Shown here in pieces: positions 24,913-35,366 of a DNA stretch of 64,000 nt. Positions within the stretch are counted from its first letter, which is position 1. The number at the start of each line of letters is the position of its first letter. The position numbers and the translations under genes are program-made. Source of the stretch: Halanaerobiales bacterium (lineage in GTDB: Bacteria > Bacillota > Halanaerobiia > Halanaerobiales > Halanaerobiaceae); NCBI GenBank assembly GCA_016278485.1, contig JADQBT010000003.1:91482-155481 (forward strand), written 5' to 3'. The notes under the pieces are model-generated. The model saw nothing but the letters and a program-made list of their open reading frames with translations, ran no database searches and was not told the origin of the DNA.

Positions 24913-26517
24913 CTAAAATCCTACCTGCTCCATATCAAAAATTTCTTTATTATTAAGAGCTTCAATTTCCTCTGCTGTAAAGTTCTTCTTTTGATAGTAA
25001 TTACCGACCCATTTAAAGATAAAGTATTGGGCCACAATTCCAATCAATAAAAGAACGATTCCAGTCTGAATTTGAGATGAAAATAAATATAAGACACCGG
25101 CAATACCAGCGGGTATTAATGCATAAGGAATCTGGGTTTTAACATGAGCAATATGATCAGAACCAGCAAAAATAGAAGCCATTACAGTAGTATCAGAAAT
25201 AGGTGAGCAATGGTCTCCAAAAATCGCGCCAGCAAAAACTGCTCCAATTATAATATGTACTAAAGGCAATCCACCAATTTCATAAGCCAAAGGAATTCCA
25301 ATAGGTGTCATAATAGCCATCGTTCCCCAGGAAGTTCCAGTTGCAAAAGACATAAACATACAGATTACAAAAATTAAAAACGGTAAGATTCCTGCTGTCA
25401 TCCAACCTTCGGTTAGACCTACAACAAAATCTGCAGTACCTAATACATCAGTTACTGTACCTATCGACCAGGCCAGTACAATAATCACTAAAGCTGGTAA
25501 CATCGTCCTAAAACCAGCCAGCATTGTTTCTTCAATCTCAGAAAAGCTCATCTTTTGTTTGAAAGCAAATATAATACCAACAAAAGTCATTGCAAAGGCA
25601 GCCCAAGTTAATGCAATTGAAACATCAGTATCTGCCAGAGCATCCATCACTGGTTTCCCTGCTGGTCCACCACCTGTATACCAAAGGGCCCAGATACCTA
25701 CTCCGACCAAAGTAACTAGTGGTGTAACAAAATACCAGATATTCGCACTATCCGGTCTAACTGGTTCACCGAGGTCATTTTCAACAGATGAAAGAGGAGT
25801 AGCATCATCCGCAATCAGTTTACCAGTCCGCATTGCCCGCAACTCCGCTTTAGCCATTGGACCAAAATCTTTACCCCAAATTATCATTGGTACAGCAATT
25901 AAAGATAATATACTGTAAAAATTCCAGGGAATTGATTTAAGAAAAGCAAAATATGGTTTCGCTCCCACCAGACTAATTGAAGCAAAAGCTGCTGCTATTA
26001 AGGATACTTGAAAACCAATCCAGTCAGAAACAGGACCAATTGTCGCCATTGGTGCTGCAGTTGCATCAAGAATATAAGCTAATTTTTCACGAGATACGTT
26101 ATATTTAGCATTAATATCTTTTGATGCATTTCCAGCAATTACAGAGTTAACATAATCATTAAAGAAAACAACTATACCTAATACCCAGCCTAACATCTGA
26201 GCTCGACGTCGATTAGTCAATTTTTTCTCTAGAGCTTTTGTAAGAGCATATGAACCACCAATTTTAAACATAAAGGCAGCACCTGCACCCAATAGCGCTG
26301 TCAATGCAATAAAGCGAGCATTCCAGGGATCTGTCATAACATCTTTCATCCAAGTAAAAGTTAGAGCAACTGCTGCAAAAGGATTACCACCAGCATAGAT
26401 CAATCCCCCTACCCAAATACTAATAAACAATGAAATCAATACTCTTTTGGTGTAAATGGCCAGTCCAATCGCAACTAATGGAGGAACAATAGACCATATT
26501 CCAAACAAACTTATCAC
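24913..26517 (-). CDS. NhaC-family Na+/H+ antiporter
   Basis: Membrane protein of 534 residues with about 12 helices from the NhaC superfamily, exchanging sodium for protons, or malate/lactate in some relatives. Recognisable parts are IVVFFNDYVNSVIAGN, ATAAPMATIGPVSDWIGFQ, FATGTSWGTMAIMTPIGIPLAYEIG and FGDHCSPISDTTVMASIFAG, the last a strong family signature. It fits a salt-adapted lifestyle. The start is ambiguous: a GTG at 26517 lies only 2 bases from the ribosome site, and a TTG at 26508 would be better spaced. A GCAGGAA motif (26573-26579) lies about 57 bases upstream. Confidence 0.87.
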   Translation of the reverse strand: MISLFGIWSIVPPLVAIGLAIYTKRVLISLFISIWVGGLIYAGGNPFAAVALTFTWMKDVMTDPWNARFIALTALLGAGAAFMFKIGGSYALTKALEKKLTNRRRAQMLGWVLGIVVFFNDYVNSVIAGNASKDINAKYNVSREKLAYILDATAAPMATIGPVSDWIGFQVSLIAAAFASISLVGAKPYFAFLKSIPWNFYSILSLIAVPMIIWGKDFGPMAKAELRAMRTGKLIADDATPLSSVENDLGEPVRPDSANIWYFVTPLVTLVGVGIWALWYTGGGPAGKPVMDALADTDVSIALTWAAFAMTFVGIIFAFKQKMSFSEIEETMLAGFRTMLPALVIIVLAWSIGTVTDVLGTADFVVGLTEGWMTAGILPFLIFVICMFMSFATGTSWGTMAIMTPIGIPLAYEIGGLPLVHIIIGAVFAGAIFGDHCSPISDTTVMASIFAGSDHIAHVKTQIPYALIPAGIAGVLYLFSSQIQTGIVLLLIGIVAQYFIFKWVGNYYQKKNFTAEEIEALNNKEIFDMEQVGF

Positions 26518-26671
26518 CTCTCCTTTTATTGATAATGTATATTAGTATAATAATTCAAGCTTTTACTTTATATTCCTGCATATTAAATTGATAATTTATA
26601 ATATTTGGATAATTAACTCTAGAAAAACATTACAGGACCTACTACATTATTTTGTTATATTTGCGATTTTA

Positions 26672-27727
26672 TTATTTTTCTATCACTAAATTTTTAACTA
26701 AAATTCTTAATACCACATAAATGGGAACTGCAAATAGTGCACCTAAAAAACCAAATAAATAAACTGCAATTAACACAATAAATATTACAATCAAAGGATG
26801 AATTTCAAGACTTTTTCCTTGCACTAATGGTCTGATCCAATTTCCTTCTAAATATTGAGCTGTAGCTAAGACAACCAAAACACCAATAACTAATGCATAA
26901 GTTTTAGTTAAAGCCACAAATAAGGCAGGTAATATTCCTAAGATCGGACCAAGCATCGGAATTAATGATAATACCATAGCTATTAGTGCCAAGGCAAGCG
27001 CATTTGGCAGACCAATTATTAAAAATGCAGCAAACATGTAAATTCCTAAAATTAGTGCTACCAATAATTGTGACCCTATAAAAGTCGCAAGTACCTGGTC
27101 TATTTCATGACCAATCTTATCTGCTCTCTCTTGCTTATCCTCTGGAAAAATATTTAAGATTTTTTGATATGTTTTTTCATCATCCTTGAGCAAATAATAT
27201 AAGACAAAAGGAATAAGAATTATAATCATACCAAAATTTGTAATAGATGAAAAAGCACCTGTATAATTATATCTTGTAAGTCTGCTCAATAATTCATTTG
27301 CAAAATTGATTATTCTCTCTTGAATATTAAATTCTTGCAAAAAATCTAAATTAACATTATCAAAATTCTTTAATTTATTTAAATTCTTTATAATCAGTTC
27401 ATAATTTATCGAATAATATTTTGTTAATTCTCTAATCTCATTAAAAATAATGCTTCCCCCAAAATAAAAAATTAGGGCCAGAAACGAAATTACTAAAAAT
27501 ATACTAAATATAATAGCAAAAGACCTACTACTTAATCTCTCTGCAAAAAATCTAACAAGAGGCCGTAATAGATAATATAAAAAGCCACCCAGTAATATTG
27601 GAAGTATTAATAACGATAATACACTTGAAATTGGTTCCATAATATAAGGAACCTGACTAGCTAGAAATATTATTAACAGGACTAATAAAATACCAAATGC
27701 TATTTGAAAAAATTTATTATTAAACAT
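26672..27727 (-). CDS. AI-2E family transporter
   Basis: Membrane protein of 351 residues with about eight helices, the UPF0118/AI-2E family. Signs are the long N-terminal helix pair, a soluble region of about 100 residues (IFNEIRELTKYYSI... QERIINFANELL), then LLKDDEKT, GSQLLVALILGIYM, IPMLGPILGILPA and the closing FGFLGALFAVPIYVVLRIL. Members export small molecules or exchange sodium for protons; the function here is open. Sodium/proton antiport would suit its place next to NhaC. The ATG at 27727 is preferred to a TTG nine bases earlier, which is too near the GGGAGA ribosome site. Confidence 0.82.
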   Translation of the reverse strand: MFNNKFFQIAFGILLVLLIIFLASQVPYIMEPISSVLSLLILPILLGGFLYYLLRPLVRFFAERLSSRSFAIIFSIFLVISFLALIFYFGGSIIFNEIRELTKYYSINYELIIKNLNKLKNFDNVNLDFLQEFNIQERIINFANELLSRLTRYNYTGAFSSITNFGMIIILIPFVLYYLLKDDEKTYQKILNIFPEDKQERADKIGHEIDQVLATFIGSQLLVALILGIYMFAAFLIIGLPNALALALIAMVLSLIPMLGPILGILPALFVALTKTYALVIGVLVVLATAQYLEGNWIRPLVQGKSLEIHPLIVIFIVLIAVYLFGFLGALFAVPIYVVLRILVKNLVIEK

Positions 27728-28094
27728 CCTTATCAATCTCCCTTATTAAATTAAGATTATCTCTTTAATTCTCACTTTTTTTAGTTTTTCTTTTTACTCT
27801 AATCGAGAGATATTTGAGCCTACTTTAAGTCTCAGTCTTAAATACTACCATTCATTCAGAAAAGCAATTAGTCTTACTACGGCTGAATTTTAGTATTTAT
27901 CCTGATTAAATTTTTATTAATTCTTTTCATTAAATTCTTTTTTCTATTTAAAAATCATTTTTCCTGCAAAAAATAGAGTTTTAAAATATATTTTTCTGAA
28001 TGTCTTTTTTTACTATTATATTCTTCCATTAAAATCAAATGAACTTCGCCCAAGCACCCAAAATAACAATATTAGCTGAAACAAAAGAATTTTA
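27728..28094. other. Long intergenic stretch without a recognised gene
   Basis: About 370 AT-rich bases between the AI-2E gene and the ATPase operon. The only item noted is a minus-strand GCAGGAA motif (27961-27967). No coding remnant, RNA or repeat was recognised. Confidence 0.5.
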
Positions 28095-28131
28095 ATAAAC
28101 TAAAACCTCTCTTAAACGAAGAGAGGTTTTA
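28095..28131 (-). terminator. Terminator of the V-type ATPase operon
   Basis: Stem TAAAACCTCTC / GAGAGGTTTTA (28101-28111 with 28121-28131), 9-nt loop, then TTTTAGTTTATT on the minus strand, just after the subunit D gene. Confidence 0.78.
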
Positions 28132-28133
28132 AT

Positions 28134-28754
28134 TTATATTTTTTCTTTAAACAGTTTAATTCTAAAAAATTCCTCTCTCTCTTTTTCTTCAAGCCTTTCT
28201 TCAATAAATTTTACTGTATTTTCATAGCGTGGTATTAAAATATTTTCTAATGCATTAGCTCTTTTCTGTGTTTTCTTAATTGAGGTTGCCAATCTGTAAA
28301 CAGAAGTCTCAATTTCAGCAAGCCTACTGATTAGATCAACAACTTTATGGAAATTTTTATAAGCTCTATCTAGTGCAAGATTAGTTTTATAAAAACTATA
28401 GTGAGGAGATATTTCCTGAGACAATTCTTCTACCTCCGGAATCTCAACTCCCATTACACTATAAGATCTAATTTTTAAATTATCTATTAAATCAATCCCA
28501 GCTGCTATCTCTTCTACCGTTTTGATGCCCTGAGTAATATCAACAATCTGCAACGCTTCATAAGCATTATAAAAGTACTGATTAATTTGGGACTGTATTT
28601 CTTTAGCCTCATCTATTCGTTCCATCATCTCTTTGATTAAAACATTCCTTTTTTTATCAAGCAATTCATAACCCTCTTCAGCTAATTCAAGTGAACTTTT
28701 TGTAGATAATAGATTGCTTTTAGTTGGAGATATTTTAAGTTTCTCCATCTTCAT
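28134..28754 (-). CDS. ntpD: V-type ATPase subunit D
   Basis: Central rotor stalk subunit of 206 residues, mostly one long coiled coil. The family N-terminus [31 protein letters not shown] is plain, and the C-terminal helix contains [20 protein letters not shown]. It turns inside the A3B3 head and couples to the membrane ring through F and C. It overlaps the end of the subunit B gene by 20 bases. It is the last gene of the operon. Confidence 0.94.
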   Translation of the reverse strand: MKMEKLKISPTKSNLLSTKSSLELAEEGYELLDKKRNVLIKEMMERIDEAKEIQSQINQYFYNAYEALQIVDITQGIKTVEEIAAGIDLIDNLKIRSYSVMGVEIPEVEELSQEISPHYSFYKTNLALDRAYKNFHKVVDLISRLAEIETSVYRLATSIKKTQKRANALENILIPRYENTVKFIEERLEEKEREEFFRIKLFKEKI

Positions 28755-30129
28755 CTTTCCTCCTATAATATTTATCGAGCATTTCCTCAGACACTCTATC
28801 TAATTCATGTTCTGGAAGATCAGATATTAAATCCCAAGCTAAGTCAAGAGTTTCTTCAATATCTCGATTAGTATCTTTATCTTGATCAAGAAATAACTTT
28901 TCAAATTTACTACCAAATTCAAGAAATTTTTGATCTAATTCTGAAAGTTCATCTTCTCCAATCACTGAAGCTAAAGATTTAACTTCTTTAACATGAGAAT
29001 AAGAAGCATATAATTGACTTGAAATATCGGGATGATCTTCTCTAGTATATTCAGACCCTATACCATCTTTCATTAATCTTGAAAGGGAAGGAAGAATATT
29101 AATTGGAGGATAAACATCTCTCTGAAATAAATCTCGTTCTAAAACTATTTGACCTTCTGTTATATAACCAGTCAAATCTGGAATAGGATGTGTTATATCA
29201 TCATTAGGCATAGTTAAAATTGGAATTTGAGTTATTGATCCTTCTCTTCCTTTTAACATTCCTGCTCTTTCGTAAAGACTGGCCAAATCACTATAAAGAT
29301 AACCTGGATATCCTTTTCGTCCTGGAACCTCTCCTCTTCTGGAGGATAATTCTCTTAAAGCTTCAGAATAACTTGTCATATCTGTCATAACAACTAAAAT
29401 ATGCATATTTTCTTCAAATGCAAGATACTCAGCAGCTGTGAGCGCGACCCTGGGAGCAATAATTCTTTCTACTGAAGGATCATCAGCTAAATTAACATAC
29501 ATAACTACATTTTGTAAAACTCCACTCTCTTCAAAACTATTAATAAAATACCTAGCTTCATCATGTTTAATTCCCATCGCTACAAAAACCACTGCAAATT
29601 TTTTGTCTTCTTTACCCAATTTTGCCTGTCTGGTTATCTGAGCAGCTAATTGATTATGGGGAAGACCATTTCCAGAAAAAATTGGCAGTTTCTGACCTCT
29701 AATTAAAGTCATTAAACCATCTATTGCAGAAACTCCAGACTGAATATAATTACGAGGATACTTTCTTGAATAAGGATTAATTGGGTTAGAATTAATATCA
29801 AATTTATTTTCAGAATAAATTTGACCACCACCATCAGTTGCCTCCCCAACTCCATTAAAAACTCTTCCTAAAATATCTTTACTGAGTGCTACTTTCATTG
29901 ATTCTTTTAAAAATTTAACTCTAGTTTCATTAATATTTAAACCTGTACTACCTTCAAAAACTTGAACAACCGCTTTATTTGAACTAACCTGTAATACTCT
30001 ACCCTTTTTTACTTCGCCATTAGGTGTTGTTATCTGTACCATCTCATCATAGGCTACATCATCAATATTTTCTACAACTATTAAAGGACCATTAATATTA
30101 GCAAGTCCAGTATATTCTTTTTTTAACAT
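28735..30129 (-). CDS. ntpB: V-type ATPase subunit B
   Basis: Non-catalytic nucleotide-binding subunit of the head, 464 residues. It opens with [19 protein letters not shown], carries [18 protein letters not shown] in place of a P-loop (no GxxxxGKT), and continues with [54 protein letters not shown] and the C-terminal helical bundle. Loss of the Walker A motif is normal for B subunits. Confidence 0.95.
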   Translation of the reverse strand: MLKKEYTGLANINGPLIVVENIDDVAYDEMVQITTPNGEVKKGRVLQVSSNKAVVQVFEGSTGLNINETRVKFLKESMKVALSKDILGRVFNGVGEATDGGGQIYSENKFDINSNPINPYSRKYPRNYIQSGVSAIDGLMTLIRGQKLPIFSGNGLPHNQLAAQITRQAKLGKEDKKFAVVFVAMGIKHDEARYFINSFEESGVLQNVVMYVNLADDPSVERIIAPRVALTAAEYLAFEENMHILVVMTDMTSYSEALRELSSRRGEVPGRKGYPGYLYSDLASLYERAGMLKGREGSITQIPILTMPNDDITHPIPDLTGYITEGQIVLERDLFQRDVYPPINILPSLSRLMKDGIGSEYTREDHPDISSQLYASYSHVKEVKSLASVIGEDELSELDQKFLEFGSKFEKLFLDQDKDTNRDIEETLDLAWDLISDLPEHELDRVSEEMLDKYYRRKDEDGET

Positions 30130-30154
30130 TATATACTATACTCCCCCACTAGTT

Positions 30155-31921
30155 TTAATAATTATCAGCAAGATGCTGATAAAAATCACTAATCTCATTT
30201 TTAAAATCTTTAATCTTATCTATTTCTTCATTTGGAACAGTATTTTTTAATCGCAATAGCTTATTAAACAATTTATTATTTTTAAGCTGACTAATCGGTA
30301 CGTTTTTCTTTACTAAAGGCTGAGCTTGATCATACAAATGCAAAATAACTTTTAAAATCCAATATTGTTTATTGATATCTGAATACTTATCTATATTATC
30401 AAAAGCACTTTGCTGTAAAAAACCAATTTTTATTAACCTTGCAATTTCTAAAATCAAACGTTGATTATCTGGTAATACATCTTCTCCAACCAGTTTAACT
30501 ATATCCTGCAGTCGTGATTCTTCTTTTAATAATGACATAGCGCTATTTCTCAAATCAAGCCATTCCTGGTTTACATTTTTTTTAAACCATGGTTCCAGTT
30601 CATTTAAATATTCACTATAACTATCAAGCCAATTTATTGCAGGAAAATGTCTTGAAGCTGCAAGTGATTTATCAAGCGCCCAAAAACAGCGGACAAATCT
30701 TTTAGTATTTTGAGTAACTGGTTCTGAAAAATCAGCCCCTGGAGGCGATACTGCACCAATTAATGTTATTGAACCTTCACTTTCTCCAGCTAAAGTTTTC
30801 ACATAACCTGCTCTTTCGTAAAATTCAGCTAATCTGGTTGGTAAATAAGCAGGAAAGCCCTCTTCAGCTGGCATTTCTTCTAAACGGCCCGATATTTCTC
30901 TTAAAGCTTCTGCCCAGCGAGAAGTAGAATCTGCCATTATTGCAATATTATAACCCATATCTCGATAATATTCGCCCAAAGTAATACCTGTATATATACT
31001 TGCCTCTCTTGCTGAAACAGGCATATTTGATGTATTGGCAATTAAAACTGTCCTTTCCATCATAGACTTACCTGTTTCTGGATCTGTTAATTCGGGAAAT
31101 TCCTCCAGAACATCTGTCATTTCATTTCCCCGTTCACCACAACCAATATAAATTATTAAGTCTGCATCTGACCATTTTGCCAGCTGATGCTGAGTCATAG
31201 TTTTCCCAGCACCAAATCCCCCGGGTATAGCGGCAGTACCACCTTTAGCAATGGGGAAAAATGTATCTAGAACACGCTGACCAGTCAATAATGGCTCACT
31301 TAATTCTAATCTATCCTCATATGGACGAGCTTTTCTAATTGGCCATTCCTGATAAAGTTTTATTTCATAAATATTGTCTTCTTTATCTTTTATTTTAGCA
31401 ATAATGTGTTCAATAGAATATCTTCCATCAGGTACTAATTCAATAACTTCTCCTTCTTTATCAGGGGGAACCATAATTTTATGGACAATAACTGAAGTTT
31501 CATCAATTTCAGCTATTAACTGTCCGGACTTAAGGTAGTCTCCCTTTTCAACTTTAATTTTTAATTCCCATTCTTTTTCCGGATTTAAAGAATTTACTTT
31601 AACACCTCTTTTTATAAATGAGCCACTCTTTTTTTCCAAAAATGGTAAAGGCCTTTGAATACCATCAAAAATATTCCCTATTATTCCCGGTCCAAGTTGA
31701 ACTGAAAGGGGATGACCGGTAGAAAACACAGGTTCACCAGGTTTCATACCACTCGTTTCTTCATAAACTTGAATTGTAGCCTGATCACGATCAAGTTCTA
31801 TAATTTCTCCAACTAATTTAATCTCTCCTACATAAACTAACTCTCTCATAATATAGCCAGTCATATTTTCTGCTTTAACTACCGGGCCATTTATAAAAGT
31901 TATTCTACCCTGTTTCGTCAT
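30155..31921 (-). CDS. ntpA: V-type ATPase catalytic subunit A
   Basis: Catalytic subunit of 588 residues. The order is a beta-barrel (GRITFINGPVVKAENM), the inserted bulge domain typical of A subunits (about residues 110-200), the P-loop GGFGAGKTMTQ near residue 230, GCGERGNEM, DSTSRWAEALREISGRLEEMP and GFPAYLPTRLAEFYERAG. The ATG at 31921 is chosen because TAGGAG lies 9 bases before it; upstream TTG and GTG codons are too close to that site. Its length is typical. It drives ion pumping or, in reverse, ATP synthesis. Confidence 0.96.
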   Translation of the reverse strand: MTKQGRITFINGPVVKAENMTGYIMRELVYVGEIKLVGEIIELDRDQATIQVYEETSGMKPGEPVFSTGHPLSVQLGPGIIGNIFDGIQRPLPFLEKKSGSFIKRGVKVNSLNPEKEWELKIKVEKGDYLKSGQLIAEIDETSVIVHKIMVPPDKEGEVIELVPDGRYSIEHIIAKIKDKEDNIYEIKLYQEWPIRKARPYEDRLELSEPLLTGQRVLDTFFPIAKGGTAAIPGGFGAGKTMTQHQLAKWSDADLIIYIGCGERGNEMTDVLEEFPELTDPETGKSMMERTVLIANTSNMPVSAREASIYTGITLGEYYRDMGYNIAIMADSTSRWAEALREISGRLEEMPAEEGFPAYLPTRLAEFYERAGYVKTLAGESEGSITLIGAVSPPGADFSEPVTQNTKRFVRCFWALDKSLAASRHFPAINWLDSYSEYLNELEPWFKKNVNQEWLDLRNSAMSLLKEESRLQDIVKLVGEDVLPDNQRLILEIARLIKIGFLQQSAFDNIDKYSDINKQYWILKVILHLYDQAQPLVKKNVPISQLKNNKLFNKLLRLKNTVPNEEIDKIKDFKNEISDFYQHLADNY

Positions 31922-31947
31922 TCTCACCAACTCCTAATACAATTATC

Positions 31948-32565
31948 CTACTTTTGTGCCAGAATATTCTTTTTCAGTTCAATAGCTATTTCTTCTCTGG
32001 ATGAATCAATAAGAGCAGCAAAAGTATTTTCAAGTAATTGCTGTTTATTTTTTGTTTTAATAATAAAACCACCAGATTTTATTTTATCTGTTAATTTAAT
32101 TTCAAAATAATAATTATTCATTTCCTTCTGCAAACGATTTTCTAAGTCAGATTTCAAGTTTTCATCCTTAGCTCTTATAAAAACTATGAATTCATTATCG
32201 GGAAGTTCAAGAACCGCTTCTTTGAGAGAATTATAAATGAACAAATAATAATCATTTTCTGCAGTAAAATTTTCTAATTCTTTCTTTAATTCTTGAATGA
32301 AATTATTCATACATTCATTTAATTTCTTTCTTCGATCACTTTTCTTCTCCAGTATTGCTCTCGATATTATTTGCTCCCTTTTCTGTTCGGCCTTATTTTT
32401 ATAAGATTTTAATATATTTTCTTTTTTGCTTTCTAATTTATTTTGAAACCTATTATACTTTTTTATTAGCTCTTCTCTTTTCTTTTCAATTCTTTTAGTG
32501 TTTTCTTCCTTTACTTCTTCTATAATCTCAGTTTTAATAGCCATTATTTTTTCTGCAACATCCAC
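31948..32565 (-). CDS. ntpE: V-type ATPase subunit E
   Basis: Peripheral stalk subunit of 205 residues. The first half is a highly charged coiled coil (IIEEVKEENTKRIEKKREELIKKYNR) and the second half a small globular domain ending in EEIAIELKKNILAQK. The start is GTG, preceded by GAGGTG at 10 bases. It pairs with the small coiled-coil subunit at 36428-36757. A 95-bp gap separates it from subunit F, the largest inside the operon; no hairpin or promoter was seen there. Confidence 0.88.
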   Translation of the reverse strand: MDVAEKIMAIKTEIIEEVKEENTKRIEKKREELIKKYNRFQNKLESKKENILKSYKNKAEQKREQIISRAILEKKSDRRKKLNECMNNFIQELKKELENFTAENDYYLFIYNSLKEAVLELPDNEFIVFIRAKDENLKSDLENRLQKEMNNYYFEIKLTDKIKSGGFIIKTKNKQQLLENTFAALIDSSREEIAIELKKNILAQK

Positions 32566-32660
32566 TCATTTTTCACCTCATTTGCTCAGAGTTTTCTTTT
32601 AAAATGCACACGGTCTACTCTGCATAAAATATATCGAGTATTCTATGCTAAGCTATAAAA

Positions 32661-32972
32661 CTAAATTTTTATACCTATAGATTCCTGAACATATTTTGTT
32701 ATATACTCCTGATCTTGATTAGGATCAACATGTCGATCAGGTATTTCTAAAATTAACGGCAGACCTGCTGAAAGTTTAAGTTCATCAACTAAATCAGGCA
32801 CTAATTTAGCCAATTTTCTTGTGATTAATATTAAACCTATATCTTTTTGCTTCTTGACTCGATTAATTTCTTCTATTACTTTTTCTTTTTCATGAACTAC
32901 CTTCCCGTTAATACCAACTAGCCTTAAACCAATATTGGTATCAATATTATCACTTATACTATATATTTTCAT
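32661..32972 (-). CDS. ntpG: V-type ATPase subunit F
   Basis: Small stalk subunit of 103 residues with a Rossmann-like fold: IGLRLVGINGKVV, then DIGLILITRKLAKLV and LPLILEIPDRH, matching the V-ATPase F family. It binds subunit D at the foot of the rotor. The symbol ntpG follows Enterococcus naming; archaeal naming is atpF. Confidence 0.9.
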   Translation of the reverse strand: MKIYSISDNIDTNIGLRLVGINGKVVHEKEKVIEEINRVKKQKDIGLILITRKLAKLVPDLVDELKLSAGLPLILEIPDRHVDPNQDQEYITKYVQESIGIKI

Positions 32973-32982
32973 AAACTACCAC

Positions 32983-33411
32983 CTATAATCTTCCCAATAT
33001 CATAATAGAAATTATTAAACCATAGATTGCAATTCCCTCTCCTAACCCAATAATAATTAAAGCCCTTCCTAAAATTTCAGGCTTTTCACTAATAGCACCT
33101 ATAGCTGCTGAGCCAGCAATACCAACAGCAATACCTGCTCCAATTGAAGCAATTCCTACAGCAAGGCCTGCTGCAAGATAACCAAGTCCTAATCCTAAAT
33201 TAGGATTGGAATTAACAGTTGTATCTGCAGCAGCATATACCTTTGCTGGCAGAGCGAAATTTGAACCCAGAATCACTAAAGTTAATAATACTACCAAATT
33301 AATACTTAAAATTAAATAATTTAACCATTTCTTATTAGTTTTCTTAAACATAATTATTCCTCCTATAAAAATAGTAACCAATAAACTAAATAATGATAAT
33401 GTAAAGATCAT
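32983..33411 (-). CDS. ntpK: V-type ATPase proteolipid subunit K (c ring)
   Basis: Membrane rotor ring subunit. The C-terminal 75 residues form one helical hairpin: GLGYLAAGLAVGIASIGAGI, a polar loop ISEKPEILG, then a second helix with the ion-carrying glutamate in GLGEGIAIYG and the ending IMILGRL. This is the two-helix form, as in Thermus, not the four-helix NtpK of Enterococcus. The N-terminus is unusual: ATGs at 33411 and 33351 each have a strong ribosome site (AGGGGGAGA and AGGAGG). From the second ATG the product starts with a typical signal peptide cleaved near VYAAAD; from the first it has one further helix. Sodium ligands next to the glutamate (Ser/Thr at the following positions) and a helix-1 glutamine are absent. 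Confidence 0.9.
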   Translation of the reverse strand: MIFTLSLFSLLVTIFIGGIIMFKKTNKKWLNYLILSINLVVLLTLVILGSNFALPAKVYAAADTTVNSNPNLGLGLGYLAAGLAVGIASIGAGIAVGIAGSAAIGAISEKPEILGRALIIIGLGEGIAIYGLIISIMILGRL

Positions 33412-33444
33412 CTTATTTCTCCCCCTATAATATATTTAATAAGA

Positions 33445-35364
33445 TTATTTAAATTCTACCGGCTCAAATTCTCTACCTGTGCCGCTATAGAATTTTGCAA
33501 AAATCTCAAAAAACTCTAACCTTAATATTTGAATTCCTACTACAACCCCCTCTAAAATCATAATAACTATGTTACCAGCAATTAACACCAGCAGACTTCC
33601 AGCATTATTGCTTATCATCTCAGATAGAATAATGACCGCCATTGATAAACCTACATGATTTAATGTAAAGGCTCCAACCCTTAAAAAAGATAAAGTATTA
33701 CTCAAAAAACCTAAAACTGTATCAAAAAGTTCAAAAATGGACTCAAGTATATATTCCGAAATTTTTTTATCAATAGTAAATTTTTTTTCTATTAATAAAT
33801 TTCCAAGTGGTTCCTTAAAGAAAATTAATAATAATAATATAACAGCTAAAAATATTGTAAATGGTACTGGTAATAATAATCTGCTCTTAAATCCGTAAAA
33901 AGCCAAATTGCTGAGCATAAACAAATATAATATCAAACCACTTAAGCCACTATCTGAAAATAAAGCTTCTGTATAATTTTTATCTTTAAAAGCATTAAAT
34001 AAATTTAAAACCATTGATATGATTAATAAAACAATTCCAATCAACACTGTAAAACCAAGCCAGAACATTATATTTTCCATTGGCCTAATTACTAAAGCAG
34101 GTATCAAATCTTCCAATCCAAAAAAACTTCCATAAAATATACCAAAAACCATCGAAGACAATCCAAGAGACATCAAAATATAGGATATATCTTTATTTTT
34201 AATAAATTTTATTCTTTTTTTATAAATAGCAAATCCAAGTAGTGCAAAAACTAATCCCTGTCCTAAGTCACCAAACATTATCCCAAATAACAGAATATAA
34301 CTTAGAGCAAAAAATAATGATGGATCAATTTCATCATATTTAGGTAACCCGTATAGTTTAACTAAAGAGGAAAAAGAAATAACCCAATTTGGATTTTCTA
34401 TAATTGTTGGTGGGTTTTCTGCTTTAACATCTTTAACATCTTGACTATTATATATAATCTTTGGATATTTTTTTAAGATTAGACTCTTAAATTCTTTTTC
34501 ATTTTCCTCGCTTATCCAGCCAGTGATAATGAAAGAATAACTGCTTTCATAATAATATTTATTATTAACATCTATTATTTTATTTAAAATCAATAACTGC
34601 TGATAATATTTCAATAACTTAGATTGATAGCGGTGTTTTAATTTCTTAAATTCTAAATTAATTTGATCTCTAATGATTTCAATTTTTTCCAACCGATGTT
34701 TAGACTGATTTAAAATATCTTTAGGCTGTTCTTTAACTCTATCAGGCAGTTCTATCTTTTGAAAATTAGCTGAATTTAAAATATCAAATGCTTTTTTCTC
34801 ATAATTCTTTTTTGCAAAAGTAAAAAACCAAACTCGCTCTTCCTCTCTATTTACCTCTAAAACCAAAATTGGAAGTTCAGTAACATTTTCAATTAATCGA
34901 TTATATCTTTCTTTACTTAAACTCCCAAATATTAATGTTATATAAGAGAGGTCTTTTAAACTCTGAAGTTCAATATCAATATTCCTCATTACATAAACAT
35001 GTTTAATTAAATTATTAAGTCTTTTTTCTTCAATATTTAACTTTTTAGTTATTCTTTCTAATTTATCTATCCTATTTTGGATAGGTTTAATAAACTGATC
35101 AAGTTCTTCAAAGTTCAACTTATTTAACTCATTAAAATGAATGTTTTTTAGCTTTTTATCAATATTTAGACTTTCAATCATTTTACTAATTTGGTTATAA
35201 TAGGGCTTATAAGAGTTTTCAACCTGATGATTTATAAAATCATTGGAATACTTTTCCGTTTTCAAAAGCTCGATTTTACTATTTTTCATTATCTCTTCTG
35301 TGATAAAATCTATTTGTTTTTTCAAACCCAAAATTTGGAATTTCTTCATTTTTTTAATTCCCAA
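33445..35364 (-). CDS. ntpI: V-type ATPase membrane subunit I (a subunit)
   Basis: Stator membrane subunit of 639 residues. The N-terminal cytoplasmic half is coiled coil with small alpha/beta lobes (about 1-330), and the C-terminal half has about eight helices with the ion half-channels (FGIMFGDLGQGLVFALLG; LSFLRVGAFTLNHVGLSMA, whose arginine matches the essential one; ending EFFEIFAKFYSGTGREFEPVEF). The start is TTG at 35364, with GAGGTG 7 bases before; an ATG five codons later lacks such a site. Confidence 0.93.
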   Translation of the reverse strand: MGIKKMKKFQILGLKKQIDFITEEIMKNSKIELLKTEKYSNDFINHQVENSYKPYYNQISKMIESLNIDKKLKNIHFNELNKLNFEELDQFIKPIQNRIDKLERITKKLNIEEKRLNNLIKHVYVMRNIDIELQSLKDLSYITLIFGSLSKERYNRLIENVTELPILVLEVNREEERVWFFTFAKKNYEKKAFDILNSANFQKIELPDRVKEQPKDILNQSKHRLEKIEIIRDQINLEFKKLKHRYQSKLLKYYQQLLILNKIIDVNNKYYYESSYSFIITGWISEENEKEFKSLILKKYPKIIYNSQDVKDVKAENPPTIIENPNWVISFSSLVKLYGLPKYDEIDPSLFFALSYILLFGIMFGDLGQGLVFALLGFAIYKKRIKFIKNKDISYILMSLGLSSMVFGIFYGSFFGLEDLIPALVIRPMENIMFWLGFTVLIGIVLLIISMVLNLFNAFKDKNYTEALFSDSGLSGLILYLFMLSNLAFYGFKSRLLLPVPFTIFLAVILLLLIFFKEPLGNLLIEKKFTIDKKISEYILESIFELFDTVLGFLSNTLSFLRVGAFTLNHVGLSMAVIILSEMISNNAGSLLVLIAGNIVIMILEGVVVGIQILRLEFFEIFAKFYSGTGREFEPVEFK

Positions 35365-35366
35365 TT

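Noticed and set aside
32566..32660. Internal promoter or attenuator between ATPase subunits F and E
   Set aside because: The 95-bp gap holds no convincing -35/-10 pair or hairpin.
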